From: Enterobacterales bacterium
GTDB lineage: Bacteria > Pseudomonadota > Gammaproteobacteria > Enterobacterales > Succinivibrionaceae
DNA length: 64,000 bases
Direction: 5' to 3'
NCBI GenBank assembly: GCA_900768635.1
Contig: CAAGDP010000023.1
Coordinates: forward strand, 1-64,000
The stretch's first letter is position 1; every line of letters starts with the position of its first letter. A program made the position numbers and the translations under genes. Shown one piece after another: positions 1 through 9,525 of the stretch. Under the pieces are notes generated by a model that was not told the origin of the DNA, ran no database searches, and was given only the letters and a program-made list of their open reading frames with translations.

Positions 1-242
1 GCATAATAGGAATTATTTTTAGTAATAACTAATCGTAAAATACAGTAATTTCAATATGTTACATTCTATGAAATGTAAGTTTTGTTATTTTGCGTCAAAT
101 AGCCTGCAAAAATAGGACTGATCAGGAATGCAATATTTATCACAATTATGTATTTTTTATCTCTAATTTGGAGTATCTATCACGATAAAAATCCTAAAAA
201 TTATACAATTCTATTATCGCAGTTTTATTTCACGAGGGTTAC

Positions 243-1670
243 ATGTCTACTGAAAGAAAAACACTTTTTTATAAAATCTTAACCATATTATTCATAGCCG
301 TTATCGCCTATGAAATCCCGGTATTATTTCCAAAGGTACTGACACTTTCTCCAGTGCAGCATATTCTTTTGGTTATATTTGCAATCACTGCTATGTGCTG
401 GATCCTGGAGCCGATCCCTGTTTATGCCACATCCCTGTTTGCCATGGGTGCTCTGGCTGTGGCAATTTCCGATTCCGGCTTGTGGGTTATTCACAATTAT
501 CTGACGGATGTGGACAAAGAGCATCTCATTAGCTACAAAAGTGTGCTTAACAGCTTCAGCTCGCCGGTGATTATTCTTTTCATCGGAGGCTTTGCCTTGG
601 CAATAGCTTCAACCAAATATAAACTTGATGTTAATCTGGCGCGCATCCTGCTTAAACCCTTCGGACATCGACCTATTTTTGTAATTTTGGGAATTATGTT
701 TGTAACTGGTTGTTTTGCTATGTTTATGAGTAATACAGCAACAACCGTTATGATGCTGGCTATGGTAACTCCGGTTATCGCAGTTCTGCCTAAAGGCGAT
801 AAAGGGATCAAGGCAATAATTTTCGCTGTACCTATTGCTGCTAATATTGGTGGTATTGCCACACCGGTAGGAACACCTCCTAATGCCATTGCTCTGGGCT
901 TCCTGTCCGAAGGAAACACCATAAGCTTTATCCAATGGATGAAAATGGCATTCCCTCTGGCTGCGGTTGCCATCCTGGTGGGATGGGGACTAATCTGCCT
1001 TATTTATCCATTCAAGAAAGGAGAAAGAATCAATCTTAAAATTGATTCCACCTTCGCCACAGACTGGCGCTCAATAACCGTATATATCACATTCCTTATC
1101 ACCATTGTTCTGTGGATGACCGAGCGTCTTCATGGTGTAAACAGTTATGTAGTTGCGCTTATTCCTCTTATTGTCTATACCTGTACAGGGATCATCAAAA
1201 CCTCAGATATCAAAACAATGAACTGGGACGTCATCTGGCTGATAGCAGGTGGTATAGCACTGGGTGATGCTCTTGGTAAAACAGGTCTGGCCAGCAGACT
1301 GGCTAATATGATTGATTATGCACAGTACAGCGGTCTGGTTATAGTTATTCTGTTAAGTACCATCGGCTGGGCATTGTCTAACTTTATATCCAACACCGCC
1401 TCCGCTAATCTTATGATACCTATTGCGGTAGCAGTGATCAGTCAGGCCGGCGATTCCATCGGCATTCCTACCCCTACCGTGCTGATGCTTTGTGCCATAA
1501 CCATATCCTTTGCTATGAGTCTGCCAATAAGCACACCACCTAACGCCCTTGCCTATGCCACCGGATATATCACCAACCGTGACATTATGGTAGTAGGGGG
1601 GTTAATAAGTGTTGTATGTCTAGGATTAAGTATTCTCACCATGTATATTTTAGGAAGTTTAGTAGGTTAA
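243..1670 (+). CDS. DASS/SLC13-family sodium-coupled dicarboxylate transporter
   Basis: This 475-residue inner-membrane carrier probably moves C4-dicarboxylates or related anions such as succinate, malate or citrate, using Na+ or an antiported anion. It has about a dozen hydrophobic segments. The inverted-repeat hallmarks of the DASS family are visible: an SNTATT motif near residue 164 followed by GTPPNAIALG, and a second SNTASANL motif near residue 385 followed by STPPNALAYATG. These paired SNT and PPN motifs form the Na+ and carboxylate sites in VcINDY. The start has a GAGGG ribosome site seven bases upstream. The gene stands alone, with 242 bases upstream in which I see no clear promoter, and a strong terminator downstream. 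Substrate and mode (symport or exchange) cannot be read from sequence. Family confidence is high. Confidence 0.9.
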   Translation: MSTERKTLFYKILTILFIAVIAYEIPVLFPKVLTLSPVQHILLVIFAITAMCWILEPIPVYATSLFAMGALAVAISDSGLWVIHNYLTDVDKEHLISYKSVLNSFSSPVIILFIGGFALAIASTKYKLDVNLARILLKPFGHRPIFVILGIMFVTGCFAMFMSNTATTVMMLAMVTPVIAVLPKGDKGIKAIIFAVPIAANIGGIATPVGTPPNAIALGFLSEGNTISFIQWMKMAFPLAAVAILVGWGLICLIYPFKKGERINLKIDSTFATDWRSITVYITFLITIVLWMTERLHGVNSYVVALIPLIVYTCTGIIKTSDIKTMNWDVIWLIAGGIALGDALGKTGLASRLANMIDYAQYSGLVIVILLSTIGWALSNFISNTASANLMIPIAVAVISQAGDSIGIPTPTVLMLCAITISFAMSLPISTPPNALAYATGYITNRDIMVVGGLISVVCLGLSILTMYILGSLVG

Positions 1671-1703
1671 TCCTTAATCAAGGGGTACCTGATTAGAATC
1701 AAA

Positions 1704-1745
1704 AACGCCACTGCAGATCAGTTTCCACAGTGGCGTTTCTTTTAT
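1704..1745. terminator. Bidirectional rho-independent terminator
   Basis: A perfect 10-bp stem (AACGCCACTG at 1704-1713, CAGTGGCGTT at 1728-1737) with a 14-base loop is followed by TTCTTTT on the plus strand. It is preceded by an A tract that gives Ts on the minus strand. It lies between the convergent carrier gene and rpoH and can serve both. Confidence 0.85.
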
Positions 1746-1769
1746 CTCAGAACTTGCAGATCGATGATT

Positions 1770-2642
1770 CTACAGTTCTTCGTCGTTCAACATAAGTTTT
1801 TTGATAGACTGCATTGCATTTTTTTCCAGCTGTCTAATTCGCTCAGCTGACACTCCAAAATGCTCAGCCAACTCCTGAAGAGTAGCTTTATCTTCATCAA
1901 GCCATCTTCTCTTGATAATATACTGGGAACGCTCGTCCAATTTCCGATAAGCAGCCATCAGCTCATCCTGAGCATTTTCCTGCCAATTGGTATTTTCAAA
2001 TCTAGCGGAAAAATTAGATGATTTATCTTCCAGATAATAAGCAGGAGCAGAAGAAATACCGCTTTCAGCAGATTCATCATCCTCACGATAATCATAAGGA
2101 AGATCCGTTGCAGACATTCTGGATTCCATTTCCTTGACATCGGAAGGAGATACTCCCAGCTCATCGGCAACTTTTGATATATCAGCCGGCGTCAGCCAGG
2201 TAAGATTCTTTTTAAATTTACGCAGATTGAAAAACAGCTTTCGCTGAGCCTTGGTGGTAGCTACCTTAACCATTTTCCAATTACGGATCACAAACTCATG
2301 GATCTCTGACTTAATCCAGTGAATTGCATAAGTCGCCAACCTGACTCCGGCCTGTGGATCAAACTTTTTAACAGCATGCATCAGTCCGATACTGCCTTCC
2401 TGAATAAGATCCCGAAGAGGCAAGCCGTAACCAAGATATCCTTTTGCAACATGAACAACAAAACGCATATGTGACATTACAAGTTTATAAGCTGCTTCGC
2501 TGTCGCCGGTTTTTTGCAGTTTTTTTGCCAAAGTGCGTTCTTCTTCAGCTGAAAGCATAGGATAACTGTTAATCTCCCGCAAATAAGCTTCGAGACCGTC
2601 ATACTGAACCAGCTGATTACTTCTAACCACAACGTCTGACAT
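1770..2642 (-). CDS. rpoH: RNA polymerase heat-shock sigma factor sigma-32
   Basis: Sigma-32 directs RNA polymerase to heat-shock promoters for chaperones and proteases. The 290-residue protein (E. coli 284) has region 1.2 at the N-terminus ([16 protein letters not shown]) and region 2 around residues 50-120, including [19 protein letters not shown] and the -10-reading stretch [15 protein letters not shown]. It also has the RpoH-specific box QRKLFFNLR near residue 133 and a region 4 helix-turn-helix at the C-terminus ([19 protein letters not shown]). It lies directly downstream of ftsX, as in E. coli, but has its own promoter and is separated from ftsX by a terminator. An AAGG ribosome site precedes the ATG. 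Translation may be thermoregulated by mRNA structure as in E. coli; I did not verify a fold. Confidence 0.97.
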   Translation of the reverse strand: MSDVVVRSNQLVQYDGLEAYLREINSYPMLSAEEERTLAKKLQKTGDSEAAYKLVMSHMRFVVHVAKGYLGYGLPLRDLIQEGSIGLMHAVKKFDPQAGVRLATYAIHWIKSEIHEFVIRNWKMVKVATTKAQRKLFFNLRKFKKNLTWLTPADISKVADELGVSPSDVKEMESRMSATDLPYDYREDDESAESGISSAPAYYLEDKSSNFSARFENTNWQENAQDELMAAYRKLDERSQYIIKRRWLDEDKATLQELAEHFGVSAERIRQLEKNAMQSIKKLMLNDEEL

Positions 2643-2687
2643 ATAATTACCTTCAAAAAATACATAGGTTAAAACCTACTTTTTTGC

Positions 2688-2716
2688 AGTATAGTTCACA
2701 CTTTTTAAAATAACAA
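2688..2716 (-). promoter_or_regulatory. Putative sigma-70 promoter of rpoH
   Basis: On the minus strand TTGTTA (2716-2711) and TATACT (2693-2688) are separated by exactly 17 bases. Transcription would start near 2681 and give a leader of about 40 nt before the rpoH ATG. Confidence 0.65.
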
Positions 2717-2726
2717 GAGCGTTGAT

Positions 2727-2756
2727 AAAAAAAACAGCCCGCATCAATGCCTGCCG
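2727..2756 (-). terminator. Rho-independent terminator of ftsYEX
   Basis: Reading the minus strand, a hairpin with arms CGGCAGGCA and TGCGGGCTG (TTGA loop, one 2x2 internal loop) is followed by eight Ts. It sits 13 bases after the ftsX stop codon and before the rpoH promoter. Confidence 0.7.
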
Positions 2757-2769
2757 AGCAAGTATTACT

Positions 2770-3714
2770 CTAGATGGATTCAGCGTCTTTTGAAACCTTT
2801 AATAAAGAAAGCCTGGTTGCTATCACACTTAGAAAAATACTGATCATAATCACCACAGCTGTCTCAAAAAATGACAGCGGAACCAGATCATACTTTTCTC
2901 CGTAAAGATTTGCCAGTTCATTAATTATATACGTAGCACACAGGACAAAAAATTCATTAAGCCACCAGGCAAAAAGTCCACCCAGAAGGCCAAGTATTAT
3001 TCCCGCATAAATATAAGGTCGGGCTATAAAACTATCAGTGGCACCAAAGAGTTTCATAATAGCTATTTCATCTCGGCGGATCATAACATTGATGCGCACA
3101 GTATTGGAAACAGTAAGAACTACTCCTAATAACAGCATGATCCCCATAGACAAGCCCAGATTACGGAGAAGTTTTCCGATACCCTCCAGCCTTTTCACCC
3201 ACATCAAATCAAATTTACCCTGATCTACTTCAGGAAGATTGGTAAAGTGATAAAGTAGCTCCTCGGCTTTTTCCTGATCACGCACCAAATCCTCACCCGG
3301 TATAATTTCCAGAACATCCGGTAAAGGATTCTCCGCCAGATACTTTATAGGCTCTGCGAAACCTGAAATCCGGGAAAATTCTGCCAGTCCTTCTTCTCGG
3401 GATATGAAGGTTACCTTACGAACATAACTGTTATCCTGAATAGTACTGATCAGCCGGGAAATCTGCTCCTGTGAAACATCTTTTTTAAGGTACAAAGAGA
3501 TCTGACAGCTGTCGTTAAGTTTGGCTGTTACAGCATGAGCATTGATAAACAATACATAAAAAGTCATGGGAACTGCCAGACTTACCGCAATAATAGCCAG
3601 AGTCAGACAGGTTCTGAGAGGTGTTGCAAGAAGAGAAAGGCAGGACTTTTTAAAAGTTGACCACCCATTGAGAATAAAATTTCCCTTTTTAAAAGAATAT
3701 TTTGATGCCACCAT
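2770..3714 (-). CDS. ftsX: Cell division ABC transporter-like membrane subunit FtsX
   Basis: FtsX is the membrane partner of the ATPase FtsE. The pair activates periplasmic peptidoglycan hydrolases at the septum through EnvC-type proteins. The product has four membrane segments (about residues 36-58, 186-208, 234-257 and 286-307) and a large periplasmic domain between the first two, the classic FtsX layout. I chose the ATG at 3714 (314 residues). It lies one base after the ftsE stop (TGA-T-ATG) and has a GGGGAG ribosome site 9 bases upstream. The upstream ATG at 3768 would overlap ftsE by 53 bases and lacks a ribosome site. Translation is probably coupled to ftsE. E. coli FtsX is 352 residues; the cytoplasmic N-terminus is shorter here. 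Confidence 0.93.
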   Translation of the reverse strand: MVASKYSFKKGNFILNGWSTFKKSCLSLLATPLRTCLTLAIIAVSLAVPMTFYVLFINAHAVTAKLNDSCQISLYLKKDVSQEQISRLISTIQDNSYVRKVTFISREEGLAEFSRISGFAEPIKYLAENPLPDVLEIIPGEDLVRDQEKAEELLYHFTNLPEVDQGKFDLMWVKRLEGIGKLLRNLGLSMGIMLLLGVVLTVSNTVRINVMIRRDEIAIMKLFGATDSFIARPYIYAGIILGLLGGLFAWWLNEFFVLCATYIINELANLYGEKYDLVPLSFFETAVVIMISIFLSVIATRLSLLKVSKDAESI

Positions 3715-3715
3715 A

Positions 3716-4402
3716 TCAGCAATTCTCCCCTGCTGATGAGGTCCGCTGATCTGCAACCATTTTGCCATGGTCCAGGATTATCTGGCGACAAGGTTTCCAC
3801 CTGAGAAAGTTTTCATCATGGGTTGCAATAATAACTGTAACCCCCTGCCGGTTAAAACCGGAAAATAACCGTAAAATTTCCCGGGCCAGCTCTGAATCCA
3901 GATTGCCGGTTGGCTCATCTGCCAGTAAAATCTTAGGAGAATGAACAATAGCTCGGGCAATACCCACCCGTTGCTGCTCACCTCCCGAAAGCATTAATGG
4001 AAAATACCGGCTTTTGCTGAGAAGTCCGACCAAATCAAGAGCCGCATTGACACGCTTATCAATATCAAAATCACTATAACCTTCAATTTCCAGAGGTAAC
4101 GCCACATTTTCATAAACAGTTTTACTGTTTATAAGGCGATAATCCTGAAAAATCATGCCGATCTTACGTCTCAGCAATGGAATTTCCTTCCGGGAAATAT
4201 GGGTAATATCCAGCCCTTCAAAGAAAATATTCCCCAGACTCGGTCGCTCTATGGCAGTCATCAGCTTCAGGACAGTACTTTTCCCTGCACCGGAATGTCC
4301 CCGCAGATAAATCATCTCACCGGAATTAACAGAGAAGCTTATCTGCTGTAGAGCCTGGAAGCCGCCAACATAACTTTTGGAAACCTGTTCAAAACGCAAC
4401 AT
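3716..4402 (-). CDS. ftsE: Cell division ATP-binding protein FtsE
   Basis: FtsE is the cytoplasmic ABC ATPase of the FtsEX complex, which links cytoplasmic ATP hydrolysis to septal wall hydrolysis. The 228 residues contain Walker A GHSGAGKST (about 35-43), the Q-loop in FQDYR, the signature LSGGEQQRVGIARA, Walker B ILLADEPTGNLD and the H-loop ATHD. All are intact. The gene starts 6 bases after the ftsY stop, and the GAGGAAC ribosome site lies inside the ftsY 3' end, so ftsY-ftsE-ftsX form one transcription and probably translation unit. Confidence 0.97.
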   Translation of the reverse strand: MLRFEQVSKSYVGGFQALQQISFSVNSGEMIYLRGHSGAGKSTVLKLMTAIERPSLGNIFFEGLDITHISRKEIPLLRRKIGMIFQDYRLINSKTVYENVALPLEIEGYSDFDIDKRVNAALDLVGLLSKSRYFPLMLSGGEQQRVGIARAIVHSPKILLADEPTGNLDSELAREILRLFSGFNRQGVTVIIATHDENFLRWKPCRQIILDHGKMVADQRTSSAGENC

Positions 4403-4408
4403 GCTGTC

Positions 4409-5500
4409 TTACTGTTCCTCTTTGGAGAACAAGGCGTCGATAAACTCCTGCGCCCTGAAATCCCTCAGATCATCTATGCCTTCACCGACTCCAATAAATC
4501 TTACCGGCACCTTGAACTTATCTGCAATGGCAAAGATAATTCCACCTTTGGCGGTACCATCCAACTTGGTGAGATTAATACCTGTAACTGGAACCGTACT
4601 GTTAAACAATTCAGCCTGATTAAGAGCATTTTGACCGGTACCGGCATCCAACGTAAGCATAACCTCATGAGGAGCTGTAGGATCTATCTTCTGCATAACT
4701 CGCACAATCTTTCTCAGCTCTTCCATAAGATTGGCCTTGTTCTGCAGGCGTCCAGCAGTATCTGCTATAAGGACATCAATACCCTTGGCTTTGGCAGATG
4801 AAAAAGCATCATAAATGACAGAAGCAGAATCTGCACCAGTCTGCTGAGCAACTACCTGGATCCCGTTGCGGTTACCCCATACCTGAAGCTGTTCGACAGC
4901 TGCAGCTCGGAATGTATCACCGGCAGCAAGCATAACTGATTTACCCTGGGACTGAAATCTTTTAGCCATTTTACCAATGGTAGTAGTCTTACCCACACCA
5001 TTCACTCCCACCATCAGGATAACAAAAGGTGAATGATCTCCGGTAATTTCAAGATTTTTCTCTACCGGGGCAATAATCTCATACAAACTGTTGCGAAGAA
5101 GCTCATAAAGAGCATCGGCATCATGCAACTGGGCAAGACGGGCTTTATCTGTAATATCTTTAATAACCCGCCGGGTAGTATCCATTCCCATATCGGAAAT
5201 AAGAAGATTGGTTTCCAGCTCCTCAAAAAGCTCATCATCAATCTTTTTACCCTTGAACAGAGCCTTAAACCCGTAACCGATATTAGTTTTGGTTTTCTTG
5301 AGTCCTGACAGCAGACGGCTGAACAGTCCTTTCTTTTCCTGAGGATGAAGCTGAGTTTCTTCCTTAAATACCGGAACAGGTGAATCACCGGACTTTTCAA
5401 CAACATTCCCCTGCGTTGAGACTACATTCTGAGTCTCCTGCTGTCTGGTCGGCTCCTCGCTTTTTTGTTTTGATTTCTTTCCCCAGGAAAATATAGACAT
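4409..5500 (-). CDS. ftsY: Signal recognition particle receptor FtsY
   Basis: FtsY docks ribosome-SRP complexes at the inner membrane through GTP-dependent pairing with Ffh. The 363-residue protein has a short charged, Gln/Glu-rich A region (about residues 1-65), much shorter than the roughly 200-residue acidic domain of E. coli FtsY (497 residues). It is followed by the N domain and the G domain. GTPase motifs are GVNGVGKTTTIGKMA (G1), DTFRAAAVEQL (insertion box), DTAGRLQNKANLMEEL (G3) and TKLDGTAKGG (G4). The C-terminus has the family helix DLRDFRAQEFIDALF. The gene begins the ftsYEX unit and lies 96 bases from rsmD. Confidence 0.97.
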   Translation of the reverse strand: MSIFSWGKKSKQKSEEPTRQQETQNVVSTQGNVVEKSGDSPVPVFKEETQLHPQEKKGLFSRLLSGLKKTKTNIGYGFKALFKGKKIDDELFEELETNLLISDMGMDTTRRVIKDITDKARLAQLHDADALYELLRNSLYEIIAPVEKNLEITGDHSPFVILMVGVNGVGKTTTIGKMAKRFQSQGKSVMLAAGDTFRAAAVEQLQVWGNRNGIQVVAQQTGADSASVIYDAFSSAKAKGIDVLIADTAGRLQNKANLMEELRKIVRVMQKIDPTAPHEVMLTLDAGTGQNALNQAELFNSTVPVTGINLTKLDGTAKGGIIFAIADKFKVPVRFIGVGEGIDDLRDFRAQEFIDALFSKEEQ

Positions 5501-5596
5501 AAATACACTCTCAATAAATCAGCTTCAGATCCTGAAGCTTACAATGCAAACTTAAGTATAGGATTTACCCTGAACAAAAAATACTTATGAAAAGCT

Positions 5597-6154
5597 TTAA
5601 CTGCTCTGCACTTGATATAAATTGTAGCAACACTGACCAGCAATTTTGCTTTTCTTAAGTGTCCAGGAAACAGGAAGCATCACCTCTTCATTTTCTGCAT
5701 ACTCAACATAAATAAGAGCATTAGCACCCAGATAACCATTTTTATCAAGAAGCTCCGCAGCCTGATCTAATAAACCGCGATGATATGGCGGATCAAGAAA
5801 GACCAAATCATAACACTCGCCGGAATTCTTTGCCGACAAAAATTTCAGAGCATCTAGATTAAAAATCCGACAGGATGTCAGTTGCAGGAGGCTGGCATTA
5901 TTTTTTAGTTGCCTGGCGCTTAAGGAATTAAGCTCAATAAGATCTGCAGAAGCAGCACCTCTGGATAACGCTTCCATAGAAAGGGCACCGGTTCCTGCAA
6001 AAACATCCAGACACCTTGTTCCCGGAATATCAAACTGAAGCCAGTTGAAAACAGTTTCCCGAACCCGATCGGTAGTAGGTCGTAAACCTTCAGCATCCAA
6101 CACCGGAAGTTTTCTTCCCCGGAATCTGCCCCCTATGATGCGAATATTTCCCAT
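5597..6154 (-). CDS. rsmD: 16S rRNA (guanine966-N2)-methyltransferase RsmD
   Basis: RsmD methylates G966 of 16S rRNA in the assembled 30S subunit, using S-adenosylmethionine. The 185-residue product has the family N-terminus MGNIRIIGGRFRGRKLPV with RPTTDRVRETVFNWL, the SAM loop DVFAGTGALSMEALSRGA and the catalytic motif DPPYHRG. It is normally next to ftsY in gammaproteobacteria, as here. It starts only 9 bases after the Sel1-repeat gene, so the two are probably co-transcribed. Confidence 0.96.
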   Translation of the reverse strand: MGNIRIIGGRFRGRKLPVLDAEGLRPTTDRVRETVFNWLQFDIPGTRCLDVFAGTGALSMEALSRGAASADLIELNSLSARQLKNNASLLQLTSCRIFNLDALKFLSAKNSGECYDLVFLDPPYHRGLLDQAAELLDKNGYLGANALIYVEYAENEEVMLPVSWTLKKSKIAGQCCYNLYQVQSS

Positions 6155-6163
6155 AATAAATAG

Positions 6164-9100
6164 TTAGTGATTATGCTGATTTTCAAAATACATAGAGGCT
6201 TCGGTCTGAGCTTCCGTCAACTGTACGGAAGTGAGCTGTCTGGCCATTTCATCCCGCAAATCCTTTGCTCCATGCTCCTGACATCCGGAAGCAACGGCAA
6301 TAGAACTCCAGATATAAGCCTGCTGGCAGTCCTTACCGACACCTTTTCCTGCAGCATATAATTTTGCCAGTTCATACTGAGCGTCGGCACTGCCGGCATC
6401 TGATGCCAAATTAAACATCAGTACACTCTGAGCAGCATTTTGCACACAACCTGCTCCATCAAGGCACATTTTACCAATTTTCAGCATAGCCTTAAGATGT
6501 TTGCTCTTGGCTGCCATATCATAATATTTAAATGCTGTTCGTTCATCAGCCTTCACACCTTTGCCTAACTCATACATCTTGGCATAGGCATACATAGCAT
6601 CAGGATAACCCATTTCCACAGCCCTTTTATAAAGAATAAGAGCTTCTGAATAATCCTGATCACACCCCAGACCCTGAGCATACATATTAGCCAGTTCGGT
6701 ACATCCACGGGGATTGCACAATTCAGCAGACTTACTGAACCAGGAAAATGCCTGTTGCATGGCAGTCTGAGAATTAGTCATATTCATATAAAGATAACCG
6801 ATACAATTCTGGGCCTCAGCGTTGCCTTCTACTGCAACATGCTTGTAACAGGCAAGAGCTCGGGAGTAATCTTTTTCAAGTCCCTGACCCTGTTCATACA
6901 TCTTACCCAATTCCAGATAAGCATCGGAACATCCATGGAGGGCAGCTTTCTGATAAAGATCTACAGCTTTATACAAATCAACATTAACGCCACGACCGAA
7001 TCGATATAAATTGGCCAGACTGTAAAGACTGGCTACCTGTTCCTTTTTAGCAGCCTTTTCATACCACTTGGCAGCATCATGCAAACTGCGGGCAACACCA
7101 AAACCGGTTTCATAGGCATGACCCAGTGCATATTGTGCCTCGGGATCTCCATTCTCCGAACCGTAACGATATAACTCTACGGCTTTAAGCTGATCTACCG
7201 GGATCCCCAAACCTTCTGCGTAAACTCTTCCCAAAAGATAATAGGACGTTGGCTCATGCAATTTAACCAAATCCTGCAAAAGGCCGAAAGCTTTCTTGTA
7301 ATCATGTTCAATTTCATCATTATCAAGATATAACTTGGCCAGTATTTTCTTAGATGCCAGATGACCTTCATTTGCCGCCCGCTGAAAAAATTCCACAGCT
7401 TTACTCATATTATGAGCAACAAGATAACTGGAAGAGTACAGCTGACCGAGCTTAAAAATGGCATCAAGACTACCAAGATTAGCAGCCTTGGTAAAATAGG
7501 TCATGGCAGATTTGTAATTCTGCTTTACACTTTTTCCCTGTTCATAAAGGCATCCCAGAGCATATAAAGCTGAAGGTTCCATTTTTTCTGCTGCCTGTTG
7601 ATACCAGTACAAAGATTTCTTCTCATCCATGGCTACACCTGCGCCTGTTTCATAACATCTGGCCAGATTAACCTGAGCCATAGTATGTCCATGTTCAGCA
7701 GCTCTTACATACCATTTCAGAGAGGATTCCCGGTTCTGTTTTACCCCGATGCCTTCCTCATACATATGAGCAACAGCAAATTCACAATCCAGATTTCCCT
7801 GTCGGGCGCCCCGATAATACCAGTAGAAGGCCTGTCTTTCATGAGCCTCAGAGTTACTGTTACCTCTGGAATTACTCATCCATACAACCTGACGACCCCG
7901 ATTCTTGGATTGATCCTCAAAAATACTGTTTGTAACAAGATTGTTTTCAATATAGTAGGCCAGCTTATACTGTGCTTCATCAGAACCATTTTCCGCAGCT
8001 CGGTAAAACCACTTGTACGCCATCTCCCGGGGCTCCTGACTGGATATCTTGCCTCGCTCATACAAATTAGCCAGCACCACCTGAGCTTTGGTGTAATCCA
8101 GTTCGGCAGCCTTACTGTAAAAAGAAAATGCATCAACAATATTCTGAGGAACACCCTGTCCTTTTTCATATAACTGAGCAAGTCTGAATAATGCCTCCGG
8201 AATATCCATCTCTGCAGCCTGTTCCAAAAACTCTATGGCAACCGAATAATCCGGCCGGGTTTGTGACATATACAATTCTCCCAAACGATACTTGGCAAAA
8301 TCACTGCCTACAGCCGCGGCTTTGCGATAATATTCCTTGGATTTTTCCCTATCTTCCGGCTGGAATTCTGTACCATTGCAATAAATATCGCCCATTTTAA
8401 CCAAAGCATCAGCAAAACCCTGACCTGCGGATTTCTTTAACCACTTGAAACCTTCTGTCTCATCATAACTGATAGATTTCGGATCTAGCATATGCACAGC
8501 CAGCAAATACTCTGCATCCGGAGATCCTAACCCCCCGGCTTCCAAGAGAAAGCGCATTCCTTCAGTTTCAGACTTCTTTACGCCATTTCCATAAAAATAG
8601 ATATTTGCCAGATTCACAAGGGCAAGACAATGTTTAAGTTTGGCTACCTTATGCAACCAGAAAATACCCTGTTTAATATCAGACTCAATCTCATCAGAGT
8701 AAATGTACATCATTCCCAAATGGTACTGAGCCTCTATATCACCTGCTTCTGAGAGTTTTTTTACTGTAGAAAATTCAACATTAAGAGAATTGGCTGATGA
8801 AACCCACAGAACCCGACGCTCGGTGGTGGCATTTTCATCCTTATTTTGAATCCGATCCAGAACAAAATCTTTTACTTTCCGCATGGACCAACAATAAGGC
8901 TGGCATTTTTCTACTTCCCGTTGTTGATCCTGCGCATTTAAAATAACATCAATATCAGCTTCCAAATCCTCCGATTCCTGCTCTGAGGAAAAGCCTTTGG
9001 TAGTCCAGGAAACCTGAGAAGCATAACCTTCCAGCTCCCGAAGCTGAGTTACCGCAAGTCCATAACCCTGTTTTGCAGATTTGGAAATCCAGTCCTGTGC

Positions 9101-9289
9101 CTGACGAATGCTTTTGATAACACCCTTACCACCCAGATACATCATTCCAAGATAATACTGAGCCTTGGCATTACCCTTTAATGCCAACTGTCTGAATACG
9201 GATAATGCAGTCCGATAGTCACCTATCTCATAGGCTTTGATGTACACATCCAAATCCTTTGCATCTACCAATTGATTAGAATTTTCCAT
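6164..9289 (-). CDS. Giant Sel1-like repeat protein (about 23 repeats)
   Basis: This 1041-residue protein consists almost wholly of Sel1-like (TPR-related) repeats. I count about 23 copies of the AxYxLGxxYxxGxGVxxD pattern, for example AQYYLGMMYLGGKGV near the N-terminus and AQYELAKLYAAGKGV near the C-terminus. Two less repetitive inserts, near residues 105-170 and 470-490, contain the similar phrases RRVLWVSSANS and RQVVWMSNSRG. No signal peptide, membrane segment or enzymatic domain is visible, so a cytoplasmic scaffold is likely. Sel1 proteins generally mediate protein-protein contacts; the partner here is unknown. The gene has its own strong promoter about 200 bases upstream and runs into rsmD with a 9-base gap. 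I know of no comparable protein at this place in E. coli. Confidence 0.85.
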   Translation of the reverse strand: MENSNQLVDAKDLDVYIKAYEIGDYRTALSVFRQLALKGNAKAQYYLGMMYLGGKGVIKSIRQAQDWISKSAKQGYGLAVTQLRELEGYASQVSWTTKGFSSEQESEDLEADIDVILNAQDQQREVEKCQPYCWSMRKVKDFVLDRIQNKDENATTERRVLWVSSANSLNVEFSTVKKLSEAGDIEAQYHLGMMYIYSDEIESDIKQGIFWLHKVAKLKHCLALVNLANIYFYGNGVKKSETEGMRFLLEAGGLGSPDAEYLLAVHMLDPKSISYDETEGFKWLKKSAGQGFADALVKMGDIYCNGTEFQPEDREKSKEYYRKAAAVGSDFAKYRLGELYMSQTRPDYSVAIEFLEQAAEMDIPEALFRLAQLYEKGQGVPQNIVDAFSFYSKAAELDYTKAQVVLANLYERGKISSQEPREMAYKWFYRAAENGSDEAQYKLAYYIENNLVTNSIFEDQSKNRGRQVVWMSNSRGNSNSEAHERQAFYWYYRGARQGNLDCEFAVAHMYEEGIGVKQNRESSLKWYVRAAEHGHTMAQVNLARCYETGAGVAMDEKKSLYWYQQAAEKMEPSALYALGCLYEQGKSVKQNYKSAMTYFTKAANLGSLDAIFKLGQLYSSSYLVAHNMSKAVEFFQRAANEGHLASKKILAKLYLDNDEIEHDYKKAFGLLQDLVKLHEPTSYYLLGRVYAEGLGIPVDQLKAVELYRYGSENGDPEAQYALGHAYETGFGVARSLHDAAKWYEKAAKKEQVASLYSLANLYRFGRGVNVDLYKAVDLYQKAALHGCSDAYLELGKMYEQGQGLEKDYSRALACYKHVAVEGNAEAQNCIGYLYMNMTNSQTAMQQAFSWFSKSAELCNPRGCTELANMYAQGLGCDQDYSEALILYKRAVEMGYPDAMYAYAKMYELGKGVKADERTAFKYYDMAAKSKHLKAMLKIGKMCLDGAGCVQNAAQSVLMFNLASDAGSADAQYELAKLYAAGKGVGKDCQQAYIWSSIAVASGCQEHGAKDLRDEMARQLTSVQLTEAQTEASMYFENQHNH

Positions 9290-9496
9290 ATCGAACCTTG
9301 AATTTATGTGTTATCGATTGCGACTGACTGCCAATAGAAATAAACAGCTGTTTGAATGATTTTAATGAGAAACATGACCACAACCTGATGGATAATATCT
9401 CGCTTAATAGTACCAATATCAAAGCTATCAGACTGTGTCCTCAGTTATGTTTCAGGCTATTGATAACTATACCATCAGCCACTTATCTGATGTTTT

Positions 9497-9525
9497 GTTA
9501 TATTATGGATTTGAATATTTGTCAA
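9497..9525 (-). promoter_or_regulatory. Strong sigma-70 promoter of the Sel1-repeat gene
   Basis: On the minus strand TTGACA (9525-9520), a 17-base spacer and TATAAC (9502-9497) form a near-consensus promoter. The predicted start near 9490 gives a leader of about 200 nt before the ATG at 9289. The surrounding 32 bases are nearly identical to the promoter at 49215-49243. The remainder of the 9290-9592 intergenic region shows no supported gene. Confidence 0.7.

Noticed and set aside
3715..3768. Upstream ATG giving an 18-residue longer FtsX
   Set aside because: No ribosome site and a 53-base overlap with ftsE; the ATG at 3714 has GGGGAG and begins one base after the ftsE stop.
7598..8173. 191-codon plus-strand frame opposite the Sel1-repeat gene
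   Set aside because: It is antisense to a repetitive coding sequence, has no ribosome site or recognisable domain, and arises from the periodic codons of the repeats.
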